A DNA stretch of 6,340 bases from JACZST01 sp036985755 (GTDB taxonomy: Bacteria > Actinomycetota > Acidimicrobiia > Spongiisociales > UBA5794), in contig BTQG01000116.1 in NCBI GenBank assembly GCA_036985755.1, forward strand, positions 1-6,340. The letters are read 5' to 3'. A model generated the notes under the pieces. The model saw only the letters and a list, made by a program, of their open reading frames with translations, searched no databases and was not told where the DNA came from. Positions 1 to 5,449 of the stretch are shown one piece after another; within the stretch, counting starts at the first letter, position 1, and every line of letters starts with the position of its first letter. The position numbers and the translations under genes are program-made.

Positions 1-505
1 TCAGCCGCTCTCGGAGGAAAAGCGCCTCCGTCTCTGCTTTCGCCGCCCTTTCCCTGGCTTCGGCCAGTTGCTGTCCGGCCTCGTGGAGGTTTCCGAGCTG
101 GTTGAGCATCTTGTTCCACGCATCGATGGGCACGATCATGGTCTCCATTGGCTCCGCACTCAGGGCTGAGCCCGTCTGCGAAGGCGCCGAGGAAACGGGC
201 GGGGAGGGGGGGTTCTCATGGGAGGAAATGGGCCTGCCCAGCTCGATGGCACGGCTGCGAACCCCGTTCAAGTCGATGATCCGCAGCCTCCTCCCTCCTT
301 TGGTTTCGAGGTAGGAATCCACCGTTCCCCGTCGCGCCCACGTCCCGAGGGTGCCGACGGGGATCCCGGTGGTCTCGGAGGCCTCGCGTAGCGTGACCCA
401 TACTGCGTTGCGAACGGGTCGGCGACTCTGAGATACCGCCGGCCGTCCGCTACGACGCGCCCGGCTTTCCCTGAGCGCCTCGCTCTCCCACCGCTGTGCA
501 TCCAT
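1..505 (-). CDS. Helix-turn-helix DNA-binding protein with coiled-coil tail (3' end beyond window)
   Basis: Reading the complement from the ATG at 505 gives 168 uninterrupted codons to the window edge with no stop, so the gene is partial. Residues 1-35 are basic and rich in Arg and Ser. Residues 36-90 look like a MerR/excisionase-type winged helix-turn-helix: VTLREASETTGIPVGTLGTW is followed by a basic turn and GGRRLRIIDL, the usual wing. Residues 92-122 are a Pro/Ser-rich linker. Residues 124-168 (from IVPIDAWNKMLNQLGNL onward) form a charged helix rich in Ala, Glu and Arg that should be a coiled coil, probably for dimerisation. The start is supported by a TACCCT box 8 nt upstream, which suggests a leaderless transcript. 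The gene is divergent from the microcompartment operon and shares an 87-nt spacer with it, so it may regulate that operon. This is inference only: similar HTH plus coiled-coil proteins are, as I recall, scattered in actinobacteria, so it may be an unrelated neighbour. Confidence 0.8.
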   Translation of the reverse strand, partial: MDAQRWESEALRESRARRSGRPAVSQSRRPVRNAVWVTLREASETTGIPVGTLGTWARRGTVDSYLETKGGRRLRIIDLNGVRSRAIELGRPISSHENPPSPPVSSAPSQTGSALSAEPMETMIVPIDAWNKMLNQLGNLHEAGQQLAEARERAAKAETEALFLRERL

Positions 506-513
506 GACCGGTG

Positions 514-519
514 AGGGTA
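514..519 (-). promoter_or_regulatory. Probable -10 box for the leaderless HTH gene
   Basis: On the minus strand the hexamer TACCCT fits the actinobacterial TAnnnT -10 pattern and ends 8 nt before the ATG at 505. Transcription would start at or within a base or two of the start codon, giving a leaderless mRNA, and no Shine-Dalgarno sequence is visible. A second candidate, TAGGGT (528-533 on the plus strand), lies further upstream. No convincing -35 box is seen. Confidence 0.45.
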
Positions 520-557
520 GTGCTGTGACCCTATGCCGACCCGGGCCGGCCGCAACC

Positions 558-563
558 TAGGAT
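558..563 (+). promoter_or_regulatory. Probable -10 box of the microcompartment operon promoter
   Basis: TAGGAT fits the TAnnnT -10 consensus. Transcription would start near 570, leaving a leader of about 23 nt that contains the purine-rich ribosome site GGAGGGG at 574-580, which ends 12 nt before the ATG at 593. Nothing matching a -35 box stands out about 17 nt upstream. A perfect 8-bp palindrome, GGCCGGCC at 544-551, sits between the expected -35 and -10 positions, where an operator would lie, but such a word is not rare in GC-rich DNA. This is the only good promoter candidate upstream of the nine-gene run. Confidence 0.45.
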
Positions 564-592
564 GGCGGGAGCCGGAGGGGTCCAAAACGAGC

Positions 593-1183
593 ATGGCTTA
601 CCAGCAAACCGAAGAAGACGTCAGAGCCCTGGTCCGCAAGATCGTCGCCGGCGTCCTTGGCAGCGGTGTGCCTTCTGTGCCGGCACCTGAGCCGGCTGAC
701 GCGCCCGGCACGCTGCCAGAGGTCAGTGGCACGATCGCCGTCGGCGCCGACCACGGCGGTCTCCCGTTGAAGGAGAAAATCGCCTTCGAGCTGCGCCAGG
801 CCGGCCACGACGTGCATGATTGCGGTACCGACTCCACCGACGCCGTCGACTACCCGGATTTCGCCCATGAGGTAGCGCGGCTGGTCGCCGACGGCACCTG
901 TTCCACCGGCATCGTCGTCGATGGGGCGGGGATCGGGTCCGCAATGGTGGCCAACAAGGTTCCAGGGGTGCGGGCCGCTCTGTGTTATGACCTGTCCACG
1001 GCGCGCAACAGCAGAGAGCACAACCATGCCAATGTGCTCACCCTCGGCGCCGGGCTCATCGGACCGAACCTCGCCTGGCAGATCGTCCAGGAATGGCTGG
1101 CGACGCCGTGGGGAGGGGGACGCCACGCCCGCCGCGTGGAAAAGATCACCGACATCGACAATTTGTACAGGAGCGACCGGTGA
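593..1183 (+). CDS. rpiB: RpiB/LacAB-family sugar-phosphate isomerase, microcompartment cargo
   Basis: This 196-residue protein is probably an aldose-ketose isomerase for a phosphorylated sugar (ribose 5-phosphate in classical RpiB). Residues 6-22 (EEDVRALVRKIVAGVLG) form an amphipathic helix, and residues 25-42 form a Pro/Ala linker, which together look like an encapsulation peptide. The isomerase domain follows: IAVGADHGG (48-56), DYPDFAHEVARL (86-97), the phosphate and substrate loop GIVVDGAGIGSAMVANK (106-122), and SREHNHANVLTLGAG (140-154). The catalytic Cys of E. coli RpiB is Asp110 here, and the Glu used by the mycobacterial enzyme is Ser116, so the chemistry or substrate may differ. 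The ATG at 593 is preferred over an in-frame ATG at 533, because 533 has no ribosome site and would add a non-helical tail ahead of the targeting helix and place the -10 box inside the gene. It is the first gene of the operon, and its stop overlaps the deoC start (GTGA). Confidence 0.9.
   Translation: MAYQQTEEDVRALVRKIVAGVLGSGVPSVPAPEPADAPGTLPEVSGTIAVGADHGGLPLKEKIAFELRQAGHDVHDCGTDSTDAVDYPDFAHEVARLVADGTCSTGIVVDGAGIGSAMVANKVPGVRAALCYDLSTARNSREHNHANVLTLGAGLIGPNLAWQIVQEWLATPWGGGRHARRVEKITDIDNLYRSDR
1169..1173 (+). promoter_or_regulatory. Ribosome binding site fixing the GTG start of deoC
   Basis: AGGAG lies 6 nt before the GTG at 1180, which overlaps the rpiB stop in the coupled form GTGA. It rules out the in-frame ATG at 1093, far inside rpiB, as the true deoC start. 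Confidence 0.75.
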
Positions 1184-2028
1184 CCGACGAAATCATCGAA
1201 CGTGAGGTCCTGATCGAGCTGATCACCCGAGAGGTTCTGGCCGCTATTGCAGAGGATTCCGACATCTGCAGCAACCCGGAGGCTGTTCGCCGGGTGGTGG
1301 CCAATGGAGCCGACCGCGTTGCTTTTCACGGCGCCGGCGCGGAGATCCCACTCGATGTCGCCAAGCACATCGACCACACGTTGCTCAAGCCGGAGGCAAC
1401 CGCTGGGGACATCGACGTGCTCGCCGACGAAGCGCGCGAGTTCGGTTTCGCCTCGGTGTGCGTCAACCCGGTGTGGGTGAAACGTGCTGCCGACAGGCTG
1501 CGCGGATCCGATGTGATGACGTGTGCGGTGATCGGCTTTCCCTTTGGCGCCAACACGCCGGAGATCAAAGCAATGGAGACCAGGAGGGCACTGCGCGACG
1601 GGGCTCGGGAAGTGGACATGGTGATCAACATCGGGGCCCTGAAATCGGGCGACTATGACCTGGTGCGCACCGACATCGAGAAGGTCGTCGACTCCGCCCA
1701 TGAGGGAGGGGCGATCGTCAAGGTGATCCTGGAGACCGCCAAGCTGACCGACGAGGAAAAGGTGATCGCTTCCGGCATCGCCAAACAGGCCAAGGCAGAC
1801 TACGTCAAGACCTCTACGGGTTTCGGCGGTGGCGGGGCCACCGTGTTCGATGTGGCGCTGATGCGAGAGACGATCGGGCCCGACATGGGAGTCAAGGCAT
1901 CGGGCGGCGTACGCACCGCCGAGGACGTGGAGGACATGATGGCGGCGGGAGCCACCCGCATCGGTGCATCCGCAGGGGTGCAGATCGTCAGCAAAGTGGA
2001 AGGAGACGGTGATGGCCAGGGGTATTGA
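1180..2028 (+). CDS. deoC: Deoxyribose-phosphate aldolase (DeoC), microcompartment cargo
   Basis: DeoC is a class I aldolase that cleaves 2-deoxy-D-ribose 5-phosphate into glyceraldehyde 3-phosphate and acetaldehyde. All key residues are visible: Asp146 in EVDMVINIGAL, the Schiff-base lysine Lys181 in VKVILETAKLTDEEK, the proton-relay Lys210 in YVKTSTGF, and the phosphate-binding GGVRTAED (242-249). At 282 residues it is about 60 longer than a typical DeoC. The extra length is N-terminal: an amphipathic helix (residues 5-23, with EREVLIELITREVLAAI) that fits an encapsulation peptide, then SNPEAVRRVVANGADRVAF before the domain proper starts at HIDHTLLKPEAT (63-74). It starts at GTG with a good ribosome site, coupled to rpiB. 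Its 3' end overlaps the next shell gene by 17 nt. The acetaldehyde product is the natural substrate of the dehydrogenase encoded downstream, which explains why it would be enclosed. Confidence 0.95.
   Translation: MTDEIIEREVLIELITREVLAAIAEDSDICSNPEAVRRVVANGADRVAFHGAGAEIPLDVAKHIDHTLLKPEATAGDIDVLADEAREFGFASVCVNPVWVKRAADRLRGSDVMTCAVIGFPFGANTPEIKAMETRRALRDGAREVDMVINIGALKSGDYDLVRTDIEKVVDSAHEGGAIVKVILETAKLTDEEKVIASGIAKQAKADYVKTSTGFGGGGATVFDVALMRETIGPDMGVKASGGVRTAEDVEDMMAAGATRIGASAGVQIVSKVEGDGDGQGY
2000..2005 (+). promoter_or_regulatory. Ribosome binding site fixing the BMC-T start inside deoC
   Basis: AAGGAG lies 6 nt before the ATG at 2012, inside the last codons of deoC. It selects that ATG over the in-frame ATG at 1964 and so defines the 17-nt overlap of the two genes. 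Confidence 0.75.
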
Positions 2029-2638
2029 AATCCGAGCGTATGCATTTCTCGACTCGCTGCAGCCGCAGTACGCCGCCTTTCTGGGCACGGTTGCCCAGGG
2101 CTTCCTTCCCCTGGCCGGTGACGCTTCGTTGTTCGTCGAGGTGTCGCCGGGTATCGAGATCAACCGGGTAACCGACGTTGCCCTCAAGGCAACCGCAGTC
2201 AAGCCGGGTATGCAGATCATCGAGCGTTATTACGGCCTGCTCGAGATCCACTCACCCGATCAGGCTGAGACCCGCGCCGCAGGCGAGGCGATCCTGGAAT
2301 CGGTCGAGCACAAAGAGGTCGACCGGCTCAAGCCGAAGATCATGTCCTCCCAGATCGTCCGCCGCCTCGATGACCACCATGCCCAACTGATCAACCGCAC
2401 CCGTCACGGACAGATGATCATTCCCGGACAGACCCTGTATGTGCTCGAGTGCGAGCCGGCGGCGTATGCGGCCCTCGCCGCCAACGAGGCGGAGAAGGCG
2501 GCCGACATCAATGTGCTCGAGGTCCGTGCCTTCGGATCGCTCGGACGCATCTATCTGGGGGGTGAGGAGGCCGACATCGACGTCGGCTGGCGGGCTGCGG
2601 TCGCCGCCCTCGAGGGCCTCGACGGTCGAGAGGAATGA
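2012..2638 (+). CDS. BMC-T trimeric shell protein, double-disc (CsoS1D-like) type
   Basis: A 208-residue tandem-BMC-domain shell protein that forms pseudohexameric trimers in the microcompartment facet. The sequence (RAYAFLDSLQPQYAAFL, residues 8-24; SPGIEINRVTDVALKAT, 45-61; HGQMIIPGQTLYVLECEPA, 132-150; AALAANEAEKAADINVLEV, 153-171) strongly resembles, from memory, the H. ochraceum BMC-T proteins whose trimers stack face to face and have a pore that can open or close. The Glu71-Arg72 pair in IIERYYG is a good candidate for the gating residues described in CsoS1D. The two permuted BMC folds occupy roughly residues 1-105 and 106-205. No signal peptide or membrane segment is present. Such proteins are thought to admit larger substrates or cofactors, which would suit sugar phosphates or NAD/CoA. 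The start rests on a strong ribosome site. It is the first shell gene in the operon. Confidence 0.92.
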   Translation: MARGIEIRAYAFLDSLQPQYAAFLGTVAQGFLPLAGDASLFVEVSPGIEINRVTDVALKATAVKPGMQIIERYYGLLEIHSPDQAETRAAGEAILESVEHKEVDRLKPKIMSSQIVRRLDDHHAQLINRTRHGQMIIPGQTLYVLECEPAAYAALAANEAEKAADINVLEVRAFGSLGRIYLGGEEADIDVGWRAAVAALEGLDGREE

Positions 2639-2639
2639 T

Positions 2640-2667
2640 TCGCAAGTCGCAAGTCGCAAGTCGCAAG
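2640..2667 (+). repeat. Perfect 4 x 7-bp tandem repeat (TCGCAAG)
   Basis: Four exact head-to-tail copies of TCGCAAG begin one base after the TGA stop of the upstream BMC-T gene, in the longest non-coding gap inside the operon (2639-2732). The copies have no spacers, so this is a microsatellite-like array and not a CRISPR. Copy number could vary by slippage. Whether it is functional cannot be told from one sequence. Confidence 0.9.
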
Positions 2668-2698
2668 CTCGAGGCGGGAGGAGCGGGTGCCAAGCCTC

Positions 2699-2704
2699 TA
2701 GAGT
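2699..2704 (+). promoter_or_regulatory. Possible internal promoter (-10) upstream of the BMC-H gene
   Basis: TAGAGT fits TAnnnT. Transcription would start near 2711, giving a short leader with the ribosome site AAGGGAG (2720-2726), which lies 6 nt before the ATG at 2733. It sits in the 94-nt gap that separates the BMC-H gene from its upstream neighbour, while most other junctions are tightly packed. A separate promoter would make sense, since BMC-H is usually needed in the largest amount. No -35 box is evident, so this is tentative. Confidence 0.3.
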
Positions 2705-2732
2705 CAACATCCAGAAGTGAAGGGAGTTTGGA

Positions 2733-3035
2733 ATGGCTGAAGCGCTCGGGATGATCGAGACACGGAGCTTCGCGGCGATGGTCGAGTCCGCCGACGCGAT
2801 GGTGAAGGCGGCAAAGGTCGAGCTGGTCTCGTTCGAGGAGACCGGTGGCGGCTACGTGACCGCCATCGTCAGGGGAGACGTCGCCGCGGTGAAGGCGGCG
2901 GTGGATGCCGGTGTGCGCGGAGCGGAGAAGGTCGGCGAGGTGATCTCGACGCACGTCATCGCCCGCCCGCACGTCAACATCGACCTGGTTCTGCCGCTCG
3001 GCCGCGCCGAACAGGCCCAGGAGGAAATCGGTTGA
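2733..3035 (+). CDS. BMC-H hexameric shell protein
   Basis: A 100-residue single-domain BMC protein that builds most of the shell facets as flat hexamers. It shows the classical order: ALGMIETRSFAAMVESADAM (4-23), the helix and strand containing KAAKVELVSFEETGGGY (25-41), VTAIVRGDVAAVKAAVDAG (42-60) and a C-terminal HVIARPHVNIDLVLPLG (74-90). The residue lining the central pore is the middle glycine (Gly39) of the GGG run at 38-40, where PduA has Ser40, so the pore should be small and without side chains. It closely resembles, from memory, the H. ochraceum BMC-H. A good ribosome site (AAGGGAG) lies 6 nt before the ATG. It is the only BMC-H gene in the window. It is flanked on both sides by the only sizeable non-coding gaps in the operon, which hints at separately tuned expression. 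Confidence 0.96.
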   Translation: MAEALGMIETRSFAAMVESADAMVKAAKVELVSFEETGGGYVTAIVRGDVAAVKAAVDAGVRGAEKVGEVISTHVIARPHVNIDLVLPLGRAEQAQEEIG

Positions 3036-3044
3036 CCGAACCGC

Positions 3045-3067
3045 AGCGATTCCGGCGTCTGATCGCT
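3045..3067 (+). other. Intercistronic stem-loop after the BMC-H gene
   Basis: AGCGAT (3045-3050) and ATCGCT (3062-3067) form a perfect 6-bp stem around an 11-nt loop, with two further G-C pairs possible beyond a bulge. It lies in the 63-nt gap between the BMC-H and BMC-P genes. No T tract follows, so it is not an intrinsic terminator. It could protect the BMC-H message from 3' decay or mark a processing site, but a stem this short may also be chance. Confidence 0.3.
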
Positions 3068-3098
3068 TGCGAGCCGACGCACCGGGGAGGTGGACCAG

Positions 3099-3386
3099 AT
3101 GCAGCTGGGACGGGTCACAGGGTCGCTGGTCTCTAGCCAGAAAGACCCTCTCATGGAGGGCATGAAGTTTCTCGTCGTGCGCACCATCGCCCCCGACAAC
3201 ACCGACACCGGCTCGTATGTGGTTGCGGTCGATGTGGTCGGGGCCGGAGTGGGTGAGGTCGTGATGTATGCGTCCGGTTCTTCGGCGCGCCAGACCTCGC
3301 TCACCAAGGACAAGCCGTGCGACGCCGTGATCATGGCCATCGTCGATACCTGGGACGTCGACGGCGAGACGCTGTACACGAAGTGA
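3099..3386 (+). CDS. BMC-P pentameric vertex protein (CcmL/EutN family), first copy
   Basis: A 95-residue EutN/CcmL-fold protein that forms pentamers capping the vertices of the shell. Family marks are all present: MQLGRVTGSLVSSQKD at the N-terminus, GMKFLVVR (21-28), VDVVGAGVGEVVMYASGSSAR (44-64, with the conserved GSSAR at 60-64) and a C-terminal AIVDTWDV (80-87). The ATG at 3099 is chosen because GGGGAGG (3084-3090) lies 8 nt upstream and because the protein then starts exactly like the second copy. An in-frame GTG at 3090 overlaps that ribosome site and is unlikely. Among the three BMC-P proteins of this operon it is the most canonical. The next gene starts 7 nt after its stop. Confidence 0.95.
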   Translation: MQLGRVTGSLVSSQKDPLMEGMKFLVVRTIAPDNTDTGSYVVAVDVVGAGVGEVVMYASGSSARQTSLTKDKPCDAVIMAIVDTWDVDGETLYTK

Positions 3387-3393
3387 GCAGACC

Positions 3394-4851
3394 ATGCTGA
3401 GCGACAGCGAGATTGCCGAGATCATCGACCGGGTCAAGGGCCGGGTTCAGAGCGCCGAGGGCAGGGCCCGCACCGGTCCTTCCCTGGCCGCCGCCGATGC
3501 ACAGGCCGCAGGCTCGGTGGACCTGAGGGACGGGATATTCGAATCCATCGACGACGCCGTCGCCGCCGCCCGACGCGCCTTCATGAGTTACCGCGAGATG
3601 GGTCTCGAAGCGAGAAGGGTGATCGTGGAGGCAATGCGCTCATCGATGATGAAGGAGGGAGAGCGCCTCGCCTACCTCGCTAGGGAAGAAACCGGCCTGG
3701 GCAGGGCGGAGGACAAGGTGATCAAGAATCGGCTGGTCACCACCAAAACCCCGGGCCCGGAGGATCTCGAGCCCCACGCCGTCACCGGCGACTCGGGCAT
3801 GGTCGTCACCGAGTACGCCCCGTACGGGGTGATCGGCTCGATCACGCCCACGACGAATCCGACCTCGACCATCATCAACAACTCGATTGCGATCGTGTCT
3901 GCGGGCAACGCGGTCACCTTCAACGTTCACCCCAGCGCCAAGGCCGTGTCGGTGGAGAACATCCAGTTGCTCAATCGGGCGATCGTGTCTGCGGGGGGCC
4001 CGGCCGACCTGATCACCGCCGTCGCCAACCCGACCCTGGAGTCGGCGCAGCAGCTGATGGCGCATCCCGATGTGCCCGTCCTGCTCGTTACCGGTGGGCC
4101 CGGCGTGGTGCGTGAGGCGCTATCGATGCCGAAGAAGGCGATCACCGCGGGACCGGGGAACCCGCCGGCGGTGGTCGATCAAACCGCCGACATCGAGCAG
4201 GCGGGCCGCGACATCGTCGCCGGCGGCTCCTTCGACAACAACATCATCTGCACCGACGAGAAGACGACGATCGTGGTCGACACCGTCGCCGACCGGCTCA
4301 TTCAGGCGATGATCAGCGCCGGGGCTTACCGGTTGAAGGAGCACGAGCTGCGCCGTATCGAGCGCGTGATCTTCAAGGAGATGGGACCGCCGAACAAGCC
4401 GGGTGTCATCGACACTTCCTGGATCGGTCAAGACGCCGGCAAGATCCTCTCTGCGATCGGAGTCGAGTCACAGGGCGACGTGCGGCTCCTCATTGCCGAG
4501 GTACCCAAAGAGCACAGCCTGATATGGACCGAGCAGATGATGCCGGTGATGCCGGTCACGAGGGTCAAGGATGTCGACACCGCCATCGATCTGGCGGTGC
4601 GTTCCGAACACGGCTTTCGGCACACCGCCTCCATCCACTCGACCAATGTGGACACGATCACCCGGATGGCGAAGGCGATGAACTGCTCGATCTTCGTCGC
4701 CAACGGATCGAACTTTGCCGGGCTGGGCAAGGGCGGGGAGGGATTCACCTCGTATTCGATCGCCAGCCCCACCGGTGAGGGCCTGACCCGGCCTCGAACC
4801 TTCTCCAGGATCCGCAGAGTGACCGTCGTCGGGGCAATGCGCATTGTCTGA
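3394..4851 (+). CDS. CoA-acylating aldehyde dehydrogenase (PduP/EutE-like), microcompartment cargo
   Basis: This 485-residue enzyme should oxidise an aldehyde to its acyl-CoA using NAD+ and CoA; acetaldehyde to acetyl-CoA is expected from the DeoC upstream. Residues 1-23 (SDSEIAEIIDRVKGRVQS is the core) form an amphipathic helix, followed by an Ala/Gly-rich linker to about residue 42, a typical N-terminal encapsulation peptide. Cofactor-fold motifs follow: PYGVIGSITPTTNPTSTIIN (143-162), SAGNAVTFNVHPSAK (169-183), VTGGPGVV (232-239) and AGPGNPPAVVD (252-262). The catalytic cysteine is Cys286 in SFDNNIICTDEKT, the same setting as in PduP and EutE. The C-terminal part keeps GKGGEGFTSYSIASPTGEGL (445-464). 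Length is close to that of PduP. The ribosome site is weak (only AGTGAGCAG nearby). Its stop overlaps the TTG start of the next shell gene by 8 nt. The exact aldehyde cannot be read from the sequence. Confidence 0.94.
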   Translation: MLSDSEIAEIIDRVKGRVQSAEGRARTGPSLAAADAQAAGSVDLRDGIFESIDDAVAAARRAFMSYREMGLEARRVIVEAMRSSMMKEGERLAYLAREETGLGRAEDKVIKNRLVTTKTPGPEDLEPHAVTGDSGMVVTEYAPYGVIGSITPTTNPTSTIINNSIAIVSAGNAVTFNVHPSAKAVSVENIQLLNRAIVSAGGPADLITAVANPTLESAQQLMAHPDVPVLLVTGGPGVVREALSMPKKAITAGPGNPPAVVDQTADIEQAGRDIVAGGSFDNNIICTDEKTTIVVDTVADRLIQAMISAGAYRLKEHELRRIERVIFKEMGPPNKPGVIDTSWIGQDAGKILSAIGVESQGDVRLLIAEVPKEHSLIWTEQMMPVMPVTRVKDVDTAIDLAVRSEHGFRHTASIHSTNVDTITRMAKAMNCSIFVANGSNFAGLGKGGEGFTSYSIASPTGEGLTRPRTFSRIRRVTVVGAMRIV

Positions 4852-5449
4852 TCCGGCCATCGCCGTTGTCGAGGTGGACTCGATCGCGGTTGGAATCCTT
4901 GCCGGAGATGCGATGGTCAAAGCATCGCCGCTCGGCTCGATCTACACGGGGACCGTGCATCCCGGCCGCTACGTCATCGTGGTCTCCGGCGACACCGCGA
5001 GCGTAGAGGTGGCCGTCGAAACCGGGACGTCGGTTGCCGGTGACTCGCTCGTCGACGTGGTGTTTCTGCCCGACGTCCACCCACTGGTCGTCGAGGCCAT
5101 CATCTCCGGGGCCGAATTGGCCGATTGCCAGGGGGATGCGCTCGGCGTGGTGGAGACGGTGACGGTCGGCGCCGTCATCGACGCCGCCGATGCCGGAGTC
5201 AAGGCGGCCGGCGTCGACGTTCCTGCGGTCCGTCTCGCCGATGGCCTCGGCGGCAAGGGGTATGTCCTGTTCAGCGGCGACCTCGCCGAGGTGGAGGTCG
5301 CCGTCGACGCCGCCGTGTCCCGCGGCGAACGTGGCGATGCAGAGCTGCACCACGTCATCATCGCCCAACTCCACGACGAGATCCGGGACAACCTGGTCCG
5401 CGACCTGCGCCTCAACTACCGGCTGGCCCGTCGCCGCGAGGAGCGCTGA
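4844..5449 (+). CDS. BMC-T trimeric shell protein, single-disc type (two BMC domains)
   Basis: A 201-residue protein with two successive BMC domains: roughly residues 4-88 (AIAVVEVDSIAVGILAGDAM, 5-24) and 98-180 (ALGVVETVTVGAVIDAADAG, 99-118). It should form a trimer shaped like a hexamer in the shell facets, and it resembles the H. ochraceum BMC-T1 protein (from memory). The predicted pore loops are HPGRY (39-43) and GLGGKG (134-139). They offer Arg42 and Lys138 but no cysteine, so the iron-sulfur pore site of PduT is absent. The C-terminal tail is rich in Arg (LRLNYRLARRREER, 188-201). The start must be the TTG at 4844, because no ATG or GTG lies between the in-frame stop at 4820 and the first BMC strand. 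The ribosome site is poor, so translation is probably coupled to the upstream dehydrogenase gene, which it overlaps by 8 nt. It ends in a TGATG overlap with the next gene. Confidence 0.9.
   Translation: MSDPAIAVVEVDSIAVGILAGDAMVKASPLGSIYTGTVHPGRYVIVVSGDTASVEVAVETGTSVAGDSLVDVVFLPDVHPLVVEAIISGAELADCQGDALGVVETVTVGAVIDAADAGVKAAGVDVPAVRLADGLGGKGYVLFSGDLAEVEVAVDAAVSRGERGDAELHHVIIAQLHDEIRDNLVRDLRLNYRLARRREER

Noticed and set aside
102..314. Plus-strand open frame inside the HTH gene
   Set aside because: The opposite strand carries a coherent HTH plus coiled-coil protein through the whole interval; this frame has no domain and no ribosome site.
533..592. Upstream ATG at 533 as start of the isomerase
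   Set aside because: It has no ribosome site, adds 20 residues unlike any targeting peptide, and would place the probable -10 box inside the gene. The ATG at 593 has GGAGGGG upstream and begins directly with the encapsulation helix.
985..2220. Long minus-strand open frame (411 codons) opposite rpiB, deoC and BMC-T
   Set aside because: It lies antisense to three clearly conserved genes, its translation is rich in Arg, His and Asp without any recognisable domain, and high-GC codon bias on the plus strand explains the lack of stops.
2640..2667. Tandem repeat considered as a CRISPR array
   Set aside because: The units are 7 bp with no spacers, so it is a simple tandem repeat.
3032..3136. Short TTG-initiated frame (34 codons) overlapping the BMC-H stop
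   Set aside because: It has no conserved motif, runs out of frame into the BMC-P gene, and can be explained as chance in a GC-rich spacer.
4745..5374. Minus-strand open frame (209 codons) opposite the dehydrogenase end and the second BMC-T
   Set aside because: It is a shadow of genes with clear family motifs and has low-complexity Gly/Asp/His composition and no family resemblance.
4844..5449. Second BMC-T considered as a PduT-like iron-sulfur shell protein
   Set aside because: The only cysteine, Cys95, is in the linker between the two BMC domains; the predicted pore loops carry none.
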